A DNA stretch of 64,000 bases from Mesostigma viride (taxonomy: Eukaryota; Streptophyta; Mesostigmatophyceae; Mesostigmatales; Mesostigmataceae), in NCBI GenBank assembly GCA_009746045.1, contig RPFO01002254.1:1-64000 (forward strand), read 5' to 3'. The notes below the pieces were generated by a model that made no database searches, had not been told where the DNA came from, and saw only the letters and a program-made list of their open reading frames with translations. Positions 1-13,096 of this stretch are shown here, one piece after another; the stretch's first letter is position 1, and every line of letters begins with the position of its first letter. The position numbers and the translations under genes were made by a program.

Positions 1-3000
1 ATGGGATTTCAGGTCCCATGGTGTCAGATGTCATGGCCTGTCTACGTACATGGAGGATTGTATTAATTAATGATGAGAATTCAGTCCATTGGTGTCATCA
101 TGGTGGCCTCGTATGTACATGGTGTCAAGAAAAAAAAAGATGATTGATTGGCTCACCATGGTGTCATTCATGGCCGCGTCTACGTACTATGGGTTATGTT
201 CAGGAATAGTAAATGATGAGGATTTCAGGCTCCATGTTGTCTCATGCGCTGTCTACGTACATGGTGGCATGTATGTATTTAATGATGAGGGATTCAGGCT
301 CCCATGGTGTTCATCATGGCTGGCACGTACATGGATGTCTCAGTAAAAAAAATGATGAGGATTCAGGCTGGCCCATGGTAGTCATCATGGCTGGCCTACG
401 TCATGGATGTCAAAGAAAAAAAAAATGATGAGATTCAGCTCCCGTGGTGTCTTATGGCCCGTCACGTTGTTGTTGGCATGTATAAATTAATGAATGAGGA
501 TTCAGGCTCCTAGGTGTCATCATGGCTGGCCTACGATAATGGTTGGCATTTATGTAATTAATGATGAGGATTTCATGCCTCGCCTGGTGTCATCATTGCC
601 CGTGTTATTGTACATGGTTTGGCATTTATGTATTAATGAGAGGATTCAGGCTCCATTGGTGATCATCATGGCCGTTACGTACATGGACGTGGCATGGTAG
701 TATTTAATGATGAGGATTCAGGCTCCCATGGGGTCATTGATGATCATGGCATTATGTATGTAATTAAATGATGAGGATTATCAGCTCATTGGTCTCATGG
801 CTGCCTACGTACCATGGTTGGCATTTATGAGATTAATGATGAGGTTAGCTCCCATTGGTATGTTCATCATTGCCCGTCTGTATGATACATTGGTTGGCAT
901 TTGTAATTAATGATGAGGTTTCAGCTCCATTGGTGTCATCATGGCCCGTTACGTACATGGACCGTGGGATTTATGTATTTATGATGAGGTTCAGCGCTCC
1001 CGATGGGGTTCATTGATGATCATGGCATTTATGTATGAATTAATGATGAGGTTCAGGCTCCATTGTGTCATCATGGCTGGCCTACGTATGACATGGATGT
1101 CAAAGAAAAAAAATGATGAGGATTAGGCTCCCATGGTGTCATCTATGGCGTTACACATGGATGTCAAGGAATAGTTAATAGATGAGGATTTCAGGTCCCA
1201 TTGGATGTCAGATTGTCATGGCCTGTCTACGTACATGGATGGCATGTATGTATTTATGCATGAGGATTCAGGCTCATGGTTGTCATCATGGCTGTTCCTA
1301 CGTACCAATGGATGTCTACAGAAAAAAGATGAGAGATTCAGGTCCCCATGGTGTCATCATGGCGGCTAGCGTACATGGATGTCAAAGAAAAAAAGATTGA
1401 CAGATTCAGGCTCCCGTTGGTCTGTCATTATGGCCCGTCTCGTGTTGTTGGCATGTATGAAATTAATTGGGAGGATTCAGGCTCCTGGTTGTCATCATGG
1501 CCTTCACTTACGGATGGCATTTTATGTAATTAATGTGAGGATTCAGGGCTCCCATGTAGGGTCATCATGCTTGTCTTACGTACTGGTTGGCATTATGAAT
1601 TAATGGGAGGATTCGGCTTCCCCATGGTGTCTCATGGCTGCCTACGTAATGGAATGTCAAGGAATAGTAAATGATTGAGGATTCAGGCTCCCATGGTGTC
1701 TATCATGGCCTGTCTCGTACATGGAGGCATGTATGTATTAAGAGGGAGATTCAGGCTCCCATGGTGTCATCATGGTGCTACGTTACATGGTTGGCATTTA
1801 GGTATTCTGAGGAGGAGGATTCAGGCTCCATGGTGTCAAATTTTCAATTTTGGGGGGGGGGGCTTGGGGGGGTTCTACCCCGTAATGTTGGCATTTATGT
1901 AATTAATGATGAGGATTCAGGCCCATGGTGTCTCCATGGCTGCCTACGTATATGGAGTCCAAGTAATAGTAAATGATGAGGATCAGGCTCCATGGTGTAT
2001 CATGCCCGTGTACGGTACATGGATGGCATGTATGTAATTAATGAGGAGGATTCAGGTCCATTGGTGTCATCATGGTGGGCCTCGACTGGATGTCTCAAGA
2101 AAAAGAAATGATGAGGATTCGGCTCCCATGGTGTCATCATGGCTTGGCCTACGTACATGGATGTCGTCATAAAATATGATTGAGGATTCAGGCTCCCAAT
2201 GGTTCATCATGGCATTGTCTACCTACATTGTTGGCATGTATGTAATTAATGGATGAGGAGTCAGGCCCCATGGTGTCTCCATGGCTGGCCTTACGTAATG
2301 AATGGCATTTATGTATTATGATGAGGATCAGGCTCCCCATGGTGTCATATGGCCGTCTACGTACATGGATGGCATTTATGTATTATGATGGATTCAGGCT
2401 CCCATGGTGTCTCATGGCGTGTCTACGTACTATGGTTGGCATTTATGTTAATTTAATGAGGAGGATTCAGGCTCCCTGTTCATCTGGCCGTTACTTACAT
2501 GGATGGCATTTATGTATTAATGTATGAGGATTCAGGCTCCCATGGGAGTTCATCTATGGACTTGTCTAGTACCATGGTTGGGCAATTTTTAATTAATGAG
2601 GGAGGATTCAGGCTCCCATGGTGTCTCCATGGCTGGCCTCGTACTTGGGTATGTCAAGGAATAGTAAATGAATGAGGATTCAGGTCCCTGGTTGTCATCA
2701 TGGCCCGTCTACGTACATGCGATGGCATTTATGTAATTAATATGAGGATCAGGCTCCATTGGGTCATCATGGCTTGTCTAGAACATGGTTGCATTTATGA
2801 ATTAATTGAGGAGGATTCAGGCCCATGGTGTCTCCATGGTGGTACGTACATGATGTCAAGGAATAGTAAATATGAGGATTCGGCTCCCATGGTGTGCATC
2901 ATGGCCTGTCTACGTACATGGGATGGCATGTTACTGTAATTTAATGATGAGGATTCAGGCCCATGGGTCATCATGAGCTTGTCTACGTACTGGATGGCAT

Positions 3001-4440
3001 TATGAATTAATGATGAGGATTCAGGCTTCCATTGGTGTCATCATGGCTGGCCTACGTATGTAATGGATGTCAAAGAAAAAAAAAATGATGAGATTCAGGC
3101 TCCCATGGTGTCATCATTGCCCGTGTATGTACATGGTTGCCATTTTTGATAATAATGATTGAGGATTCGGCGTCCATTGGTGTCATCATTGCCCGTGTAT
3201 GTACATGGTTGGCATTTAATTGTATGTAATTAATGATTGGATCAGGCTCCATTGGTGTCATCTGGCTGGCTACGTAATGCTACAGGATGTCAAAGAAAAA
3301 AAAAATGATTTGAGGATTCAGGCTCCCTGGTGTCATCATGGCCCAGTTTCTACGTACATGGATGTCAAGGAATAGTAAATGCATGAGTTTCGGCTCCCAT
3401 GGTTTGTCGATGTCATGGCTGTTCTACGTACATGGATGGCATGTATGTAATTAATGATGGAGAATTCAGGTCTTAGGTGTCATCATGGATGGCCTACTCG
3501 TATGTACATGGATGTTTCAAAGAAAAAAAATGATGGGATTCAGGCTCCCATGGTTCATCATGGCCGTCTACGTAATGGATGTCAGGGAAATGTAATGATG
3601 AGGATTCAGGCTCCATGTGTCTCATTGGCCTTGTCTACGTACTGGGATGGCATGTATGTATTTAATGATGGAGGATTCAGGCTCCCATGGTTCATCATGG
3701 TGGCTCCTATCGTACATGGATGTCTCAGAAAAAAATGATGAGGATTCAGGCTCCGATGGTGTCATCATGGCGCCTACGTACTATGGTGTCAAAGCAAAAA
3801 AAAATGATGGGATTCAGGCTTCCCGTGTGTCTTATGGCCCGTCTACGTGTAGTTGGCATGTATGAAATTAATGATGAGGATTCAGGCTTCCCATAGTCTT
3901 CATCATGGCTGCCTACGTCATGTTGGCATTTATGTAATTAATATGAGGGATTCAGGCTCCATGTTTCATCATTGGCCCGTTGTTTGTACATGGTTGGCAT
4001 TATGTATTATTGATGAGCGGATCAGGCTCATTGGTGTCATCATGCCCCGTCTCGTTACATGGCCGTGGCATTTATGTATTTAATGAATGAGGATTCAGGG
4101 TCCCATGGGGGTCATTGATGATCATGGCATTATGGTATGTAATAATGATAGGATTAGCTCCTGGTGTCATCATGACTGGCTACGTACATGTTACATGGAT
4201 GTCAAAGAAAAAAAAATGATGAGGATTCAGGCTTCCATGGTGTTCATCATGGCCTGTCACTACATGGATCGTCAGGAATAGTAATGAGGAGATTCAGGGC
4301 TCCCATGGGTTCATAGCCCGTGTTACGTACATGGATGCATGTATGTATTAATGAGGAGGATTACAGGCTCCCATGGTGTATTAATGGCTGGCTACGTACA
4401 TGGATGTCAAAGAAAAAAGAAATGATTGAGATGATTCAGG
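1..4440. repeat. Satellite array, indel-rich part
   Basis: This is the same satellite as the following 12.5 kb, built on the core GAGGATTCAGGCTCC plus CTACGTACATGG. Almost every monomer carries one-base deletions or insertions, often in homopolymers or doublets (GGCTCC becoming GTCC or GCTCC), with few plain substitutions. That spectrum is typical of uncorrected long reads at a contig edge rather than of old sequence divergence. Short open frames here are by-products of the repeat and are not genes. Confidence 0.9.
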
Positions 4441-7400
4441 CTCCCATGGTGTCATCATGGCCTGTCTACGTACTGGATGGCATGTATGTATTTAATGATG
4501 AGGATTCAGGCTCCCATGGTGTCATCATGGCTGGCCTACGTACATGGATGTCTCAGAAAAAAAAATGATGAGGATTCAGGCTCCCATGGTGTCATCATGG
4601 CTGCCTACGTACATGGATGTCAAAAGAAAAAAAAATGGATGAGGATTCAGGCTCCCGTGGTGTCATTATGGCCGTCTACGTGTTGTTGCATGTATGAAAT
4701 TAATGATGAGGATTCAGGCTCCCATAGTGTCATCATGGCTGGCCTACGTACATGGTTGGCATTTATGTAATTAATGATGAGGATTCAGGCTCCCATGGTG
4801 TCATCATTGCCCGTGTATGTACATGGTTGGCATTTATGTAATTAATGATGAGGATTCAGGCTCCATTGGTGTCATCATGGCCCGTCTACGTACATGGACC
4901 GTGGCATTTATGTATTTAATGATGAGGATTCAGGCTCCCATGGGGTCATTGATGATCATGGCATTTATGTATGTAATTAATGATGAGGATTCAGGCTCCA
5001 TTGGTGTCATCATGGCTGGCCTACGTACATGGTTGGCATTTATGTAATTAATGATGAGGATTCAGGCTCCCATGGTGTCATCATTGCCCGTGTATGTACA
5101 TGGTTGGCATTTATGTAATTAATGATGAGGATTCAGGCTCCATTGGTGTCATCATGGCCCGTCTACGTACATGGACCGTGGCATTTATGTATTTAATGAT
5201 GAGGATTCAGGCTCCCATGGGTCATTGATGATCATGGCATTTATGTATGTAATTAATGATGAGGATTCAGGCTCCATTGGTGTCATCATGGCTGGCCTAC
5301 GTATGTACATGGATGTCAAAGAAAAAAAATGATGAGGATTCAGGCTCCCATGGTGTCATCATGGCCCGTCTACGTACATGGATGTCAAGGAATAGTAAAT
5401 GATGAGGATTCAGGCTCCCATGGTGTCAGATGTCATGGCCTGTCTACGTACATGGATGGCATGTATGTATTTAATGATGAGGATTCAGGCTCCCATGGTG
5501 TCATCATGGCTGGCCTACGTACATGGATGTCTCAGAAAAAAAATGATGAGGATTCAGGCTCCCATGGTGTCATCATGGCTGGCCTACGTACATGGATGTC
5601 AAAGAAAAAAAATGATCAGGATTCAGGCTCCCGTGGTGTCATTATGGCCCGTCTACGTGTGTTGGCATGTATGAAATTAATGAGGAGGATTCAGGCTCCC
5701 ATGGTGTCATCATGGCCCGTCTACGTACATGGATGGCATTTATGTAATTAATGATGAGGATTCAGGCTCCCATGGGGTCATCATGGCTTGTCTACGTACA
5801 TGGTTGGCATTTATGTAATTAATGAGGAGGATTCAGGCTCCCATGGTGTCTCCATGGCTGGCCTACGTACATGGATGTCAAGGAATAGTAAATGATGAGG
5901 ATTCAGGCTCCCATGGTGTCATCATGGCCTGTCTACGTACATGGATGGCATGTATGTAATTAATGATGAGGATTCAGGCTCCCATGGTGTCATCATGGCT
6001 TGTCTACGTACATGGTTGGCATTTATGTAATTAATGAGGAGGATTCAGGCTCCCATGGTGTCATCATGGCTTGTCTACGTACATGGTTGGCATTTATGTA
6101 ATTAATGATGAGGATTCAGGCTCCCATGGTGTCTCCATGGCTGGCCTACGTACATGGATGTCAAGGAATAGTAAATGATGAGGATTCAGGCTCCCATGGT
6201 GTCATCATGGCCCGTGTACGTACATGGATGGCATGTATGTAATTAATGAGGAGGATTCAGGCTCCCATGGTGTCATCATGGCTGGCCTACGTACATGGAT
6301 GTCAAAGAAAAAGAAATGATGAGGATTCAGGCTCCCATGGTGTCATCATGGCTGGCCTACGTACATGGATGTCTCATAAAATAAATGATGAGGATTCAGG
6401 CTCCCATGGTGTCATCATGGCTTGTCTACCTACATTGTTGGCATGTATGTAATTAATGATGAGGATTCAGGCTCCCATGGTGTCTCCATGGCTGGCCTAC
6501 GTACATGAATGGCATTTATGTAATTAATGATGAGGATTCAGGCTCCCATGGTGTCATCATGGCCCGTCTACGTACATGGATGGCATTTATGTAATTAATG
6601 ATGAGGATTCAGGCTCCCATGGTGTCATCATGGCTTGTCTACGTACATGGTTGGCATTTATGTAATTAATGAGGAGGATTCAGGCTCCCATGGTGTCATC
6701 ATGGCCCGTCTACTTACATGGATGGCATTTATGTAATTAATGATGAGGATTCAGGCTCCCATGGGGTCATCATGGCTTGTCTACGTACATGGTTGGCATT
6801 TATGTAATTAATGAGGAGGATTCAGGCTCCCATGGTGTCTCCATGGCTGGCCTACGTACATGGATGTCAAGGAATAGTAAATGATGAGGATTCAGGCTCC
6901 CATGGTGTCATCATGGCCCGTCTACGTACATGGATGGCATTTATGTAATTAATGATGAGGATTCAGGCTCCCATGGGGTCATCATGGCTTGTCTACGTAC
7001 ATGGTTGGCATTTATGTAATTAATGAGGAGGATTCAGGCTCCCATGGTGTCTCCATGGCTGGCCTACGTACATGGATGTCAAGGAATAGTAAATGATGAG
7101 GATTCAGGCTCCCATGGTGTCATCATGGCCTGTCTACGTACATGGATGGCATGTATGTAATTAATGATGAGGATTCAGGCTCCCATGGGGTCATCATGGC
7201 TTGTCTACGTACATGGATGGCATGTATGTAATTAATGATGAGGATTCAGGCTCCATTGGTGTCATCATGGCTGGCCTACGTATGTACATGGATGTCAAAG
7301 AAAAAAAAAATGATGAGGATTCAGGCTCCCATGGTGTCATCATTGCCCGTGTATGTACATGGTTGCCATTTATGTAATTAATGATGAGGATTCAGGCTCC

Positions 7401-9292
7401 ATTGGTGTCATCATTGCCCGTGTATGTACATGGTTGGCATTTATGTATGTAATTAATGATGAGGATTCAGGCTCCATTGGTGTCATCATGGCTGGCCTAC
7501 GTATGTACATGGATGTCAAAGAAAAAAAAATGATGAGGATTCAGGCTCCCATGGTGTCATCATGGCCCGTCTACGTACATGGATGTCAAGGAATAGTAAA
7601 TGATGAGGATTCAGGCTCCCATGGTGTCAGATGTCATGGCCTGTCTACGTACATGGATGGCATGTATGTAATTAATGATGAGAATTCAGGCTCCATTGGT
7701 GTCATCATGGCTGGCCTACGTATGTACATGGATGTCAAAGAAAAAAAAATGATGAGGATTCAGGCTCCCATGGTGTCATCATGGCCCGTCTACGTACATG
7801 GATGTCAAGGAATAGTAAATGATGAGGATTCAGGCTCCCATGGTGTCATCATGGCCTGTCTACGTACATGGATGGCATGTATGTATTTAATGATGAGGAT
7901 TCAGGCTCCCATGGTGTCATCATGGCTGGCCTACGTACATGGATGTCTCAGAAAAAAAATGATGAGGATTCAGGCTCCCATGGTGTCATCATGGCTGGCC
8001 TACGTACATGGATGTCAAAGAAAAAAAAATGATGAGGATTCAGGCTCCCGTGGTGTCATTATGGCCCGTCTACGTGTTGTTGGCATGTATGAAATTAATG
8101 ATGAGGATTCAGGCTCCCATAGTGTCATCATGGCTGGCCTACGTACATGGTTGGCATTTATGTAATTAATGATGAGGATTCAGGCTCCCATGGTGTCATC
8201 ATTGCCCGTGTATGTACATGGTTGGCATTTATGTAATTAATGATGAGGATTCAGGCTCCATTGGTGTCATCATGGCCCGTCTACGTACATGGACCGTGGC
8301 ATTTATGTATTTAATGATGAGGATTCAGGCTCCCATGGGGTCATTGATGATCATGGCATTTATGTATGTAATTAATGATGAGGATTCAGGCTCCATTGGT
8401 GTCATCATGGCTGGCCTACGTATGTACATGGATGTCAAAGAAAAAAAAATGATGAGGATTCAGGCTCCCATGGTGTCATCATGGCCCGTCTACGTACATG
8501 GATGTCAAGGAATAGTAAATGAGGAGGATTCAGGCTCCCATGGTGTCATCATGGCCCGTGTACGTACATGGATGGCATGTATGTAATTAATGAGGAGGAT
8601 TCAGGCTCCCATGGTGTCATCATGGCTGGCCTACGTACATGGATGTCAAAGAAAAAGAAATGATGAGGATTCAGGCTCCCATGGTGTCATCATGGCTGGC
8701 CTACGTACATGGATGTCTCATAAAATAAATGATGAGGATTCAGGCTCCCATGGTGTCATCATGGCTTGTCTACCTACATTGTTGGCATGTATGTAATTAA
8801 TGATGAGGATTCAGGCTCCCATGGTGTCTCCATGGCTGGCCTACGTACATGAATGGCATTTATGTAATTAATGATGAGGATTCAGGCTCCCATGGTGTCA
8901 TCATGGCCCGTCTACGTACATGGATGGCATTTATGTAATTAATGATGAGGATTCAGGCTCCCATGGTGTCATCATGGCTTGTCTACGTACATGGTTGGCA
9001 TTTATGTAATTAATGAGGAGGATTCAGGCTCCCATGGTGTCATCATGGCCCGTCTACTTACATGGATGGCATTTATGTAATTAATGATGAGGATTCAGGC
9101 TCCCATGGGGTCATCATGGCTTGTCTACGTACATGGTTGGCATTTATGTAATTAATGAGGAGGATTCAGGCTCCCATGGTGTCTCCATGGCTGGCCTACG
9201 TACATGGATGTCAAGGAATAGTAAATGATGAGGATTCAGGCTCCCATGGTGTCATCATGGCTTGTCTACCTACATGGTTGGCATTTATGTCA

Positions 9293-9330
9293 CCTGAATC
9301 CTCTCATTAAGAAAATGAAGAGGATTCAGG
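9293..9330. repeat. Inverted monomer fragment (hairpin) inside satellite
   Basis: CCTGAATCCTC is followed after a short AT-rich spacer by GAGGATTCAGG, so a piece of the monomer core is present in reverse next to its direct copy and can form a hairpin. It interrupts the otherwise head-to-tail array once per higher-order repeat. Its partner is at 13059-13096. Confidence 0.85.
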
Positions 9331-12300
9331 CTCCATTGGTGTCATCATGGCTGGCCTACGTACATGGATGTCAAGGAATAGTAAATGATGAGGATTCAGG
9401 CTCCCATGGTGTCATCATGGCCCGTCTACGTACATGGATGTCAAGGAATAGTAAATGATGAGGATTCAGGCTCCCATGGGGTCATCATGGCTTGTCTACG
9501 TACATGGTTGGCATTTATGTAATTAACGAGGAGGATTCAGGCTCCATTGGTGTCATCATGGCTGGCCTACGTACATGGATGTCAAGGAATAGTAAATGAT
9601 GAGGATTCAGGCTCCCATGGTGTCATCATGGCTTGTCTACGTACATGGTTGGCATTTATGTAATTAATGAGGAGGATTCAGGCTCCCATGGTGTCTCCAT
9701 GGCTGGCCTACGTACATGGATGTCAAGGAATAGTAAATGATGAGGATTCAGGCTCCCATGGTGTCATCATGGCCTGTCTACGTACATGGATGGCATGTAT
9801 GTAATTAATGATGAGGATTCAGGCTCCCATGGTGTCATCATGGCTTGTCTACGTACATGGTTGGCATTTATGTAATTAATGAGGAGGATTCAGGCTCCCA
9901 TGGTGTCATCATGGCTTGTCTACGTACATGGTTGGCATTTATGTAATTAATGATGAGGATTCAGGCTCCCATGGTGTCTCCATGGCTGGCCTACGTACAT
10001 GGATGTCAAGGAATAGTAAATGATAAGGATTCAGGCTCCCATGGTGTCATCATGGCCCGTCTACGTACATGGATGGCATTTATGTAATTAATGATGAGGA
10101 TTCAGGCTCCCATGGGGTCATCATGGCTTGTCTACGTACATGGTTGGCATTTATGTAATTAATGAGGAGGATTCAGGCTCCCATGGTGTCTCCATGGCTG
10201 GCCTACGTACATGGATGTCAAGGAATAGTAAATGATGAGGATTCAGGCTCCCATGGTGTCATCATGGCCTGTCTACGTACATGGATGGCATGTATGTAAT
10301 TAATGATGAGGATTCAGGCTCCCATGGTGTCATCATGGCTTGTCTACGTACATGGTTGGCATTTATGTAATTAATGAGGAGGATTCAGGCTCCCATGGTG
10401 TCATCATGGCTTGTCTACGTACATGGTTGGCATTTATGTAATTAATGATGAGGATTCAGGCTCCCATGGTGTCTCCATGGCTGGCCTACGTACATGGATG
10501 TCAAGGAATAGTAAATGATGAGGATTCAGGCTCCCATGGTGTCATCATGGCCCGTGTACGTACATGGATGGCATGTATGTAATTAATGAGGAGGATTCAG
10601 GCTCCCATGGTGTCATCATGGCTGGCCTACGTACATGGATGTCAAAGAAAAAGAAATGATGAGGATTCAGGCTCCCATGGTGTCATCATGGCTGGCCTAC
10701 GTACATGGATGTCTCATAAAATAAATGATGAGGATTCAGGCTCCCATGGTGTCATCATGGCTTGTCTACCTACATTGTTGGCATGTATGTAATTAATGAT
10801 GAGGATTCAGGCTCCCATGGTGTCTCCATGGCTGGCCTACGTACATGAATGGCATTTATGTAATTAATGATGAGGATTCAGGCTCCCATGGTGTCATCAT
10901 GGCCCGTCTACGTACATGGATGGCATTTATGTAATTAATGATGAGGATTCAGGCTCCCATGGTGTCATCATGGCTTGTCTACGTACATGGTTGGCATTTA
11001 TGTAATTAATGAGGAGGATTCAGGCTCCCATGGTGTCATCATGGCCCGTCTACTTACATGGATGGCATTTATGTAATTAATGATGAGGATTCAGGCTCCC
11101 ATGGGGTCATCATGGCTTGTCTACGTACATGGTTGGCATTTATGTAATTAATGAGGAGGATTCAGGCTCCCATGGTGTCTCCATGGCTGGCCTACGTACA
11201 TGGATGTCAAGGAATAGTAAATGATGAGGATTCAGGCTCCCATGGTGTCATCATGGCCCGTCTACGTACATGGATGGCATTTATGTAATTAATGATGAGG
11301 ATTCAGGCTCCCATGGGGTCATCATGGCTTGTCTACGTACATGGTTGGCATTTATGTAATTAATGAGGAGGATTCAGGCTCCCATGGTGTCTCCATGGCT
11401 GGCCTACGTACATGGATGTCAAGGAATAGTAAATGATGAGGATTCAGGCTCCCATGGTGTCATCATGGCCTGTCTACGTACATGGATGGCATGTATGTAA
11501 TTAATGATGAGGATTCAGGCTCCCATGGGGTCATCATGGCTTGTCTACGTACATGGATGGCATGTATGTAATTAATGATGAGGATTCAGGCTCCATTGGT
11601 GTCATCATGGCTGGCCTACGTATGTACATGGATGTCAAAGAAAAAAAAATGATGAGGATTCAGGCTCCCATGGTGTCATCATTGCCCGTGTATGTACATG
11701 GTTGCCATTTATGTAATTAATGATGAGGATTCAGGCTCCATTGGTGTCATCATTGCCCGTGTATGTACATGGTTGGCATTTATGTATGTAATTAATGATG
11801 AGGATTCAGGCTCCCGTGGTGTCATTATGGCCCGTCTACGTGTTGTTGGCATGTATGAAATTAATGATGAGGATTCAGGCTCCCATAGTGTCATCATGGC
11901 TGGCCTACGTACATGGTTGGCATTTATGTAATTAATGATGAGGATTCAGGCTCCCATGGTGTCATCATTGCCCGTGTATGTACATGGTTGGCATTTATGT
12001 AATTAATGATGAGGATTCAGGCTCCATTGGTGTCATCATGGCCCGTCTACGTACATGGACCGTGGCATTTATGTATTTAATGATGAGGATTCAGGCTCCC
12101 ATGGGGTCATTGATGATCATGGCATTTATGTATGTAATTAATGATGAGGATTCAGGCTCCATTGGTGTCATCATGGCTGGCCTACGTATGTACATGGATG
12201 TCAAAGAAAAAAAAATGATGAGGATTCAGGCTCCCATGGTGTCATCATGGCCCGTCTACGTACATGGATGTCAAGGAATAGTAAATGAGGAGGATTCAGG

Positions 12301-13058
12301 CTCCCATGGTGTCATCATGGCCCGTGTACGTACATGGATGGCATGTATGTAATTAATGAGGAGGATTCAGGCTCCCATGGTGTCATCATGGCTGGCCTAC
12401 GTACATGGATGTCAAAGAAAAAGAAATGATGAGGATTCAGGCTCCCATGGTGTCATCATGGCTGGCCTACGTACATGGATGTCTCATAAAATAAATGATG
12501 AGGATTCAGGCTCCCATGGTGTCATCATGGCTTGTCTACCTACATTGTTGGCATGTATGTAATTAATGATGAGGATTCAGGCTCCCATGGTGTCTCCATG
12601 GCTGGCCTACGTACATGAATGGCATTTATGTAATTAATGATGAGGATTCAGGCTCCCATGGTGTCATCATGGCCCGTCTACGTACATGGATGGCATTTAT
12701 GTAATTAATGATGAGGATTCAGGCTCCCATGGTGTCATCATGGCTTGTCTACGTACATGGTTGGCATTTATGTAATTAATGAGGAGGATTCAGGCTCCCA
12801 TGGTGTCATCATGGCCCGTCTACTTACATGGATGGCATTTATGTAATTAATGATGAGGATTCAGGCTCCCATGGGGTCATCATGGCTTGTCTACGTACAT
12901 GGTTGGCATTTATGTAATTAATGAGGAGGATTCAGGCTCCCATGGTGTCTCCATGGCTGGCCTACGTACATGGATGTCAAGGAATAGTAAATGATGAGGA
13001 TTCAGGCTCCCATGGTGTCATCATGGCTTGTCTACCTACATGGTTGGCATTTATGTAA

Positions 13059-13096
13059 CCTGAATCCTCTCATTAAGAAAATGAAGAGGATTCAGG
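13059..13096. repeat. Second copy of the satellite hairpin
   Basis: This is the same inverted core fragment as at 9293, exactly 3766 bases downstream. It differs just before the hairpin (TATGTAACC here, TATGTCACC in the first copy), so it is a useful landmark for the higher-order unit. Confidence 0.85.
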
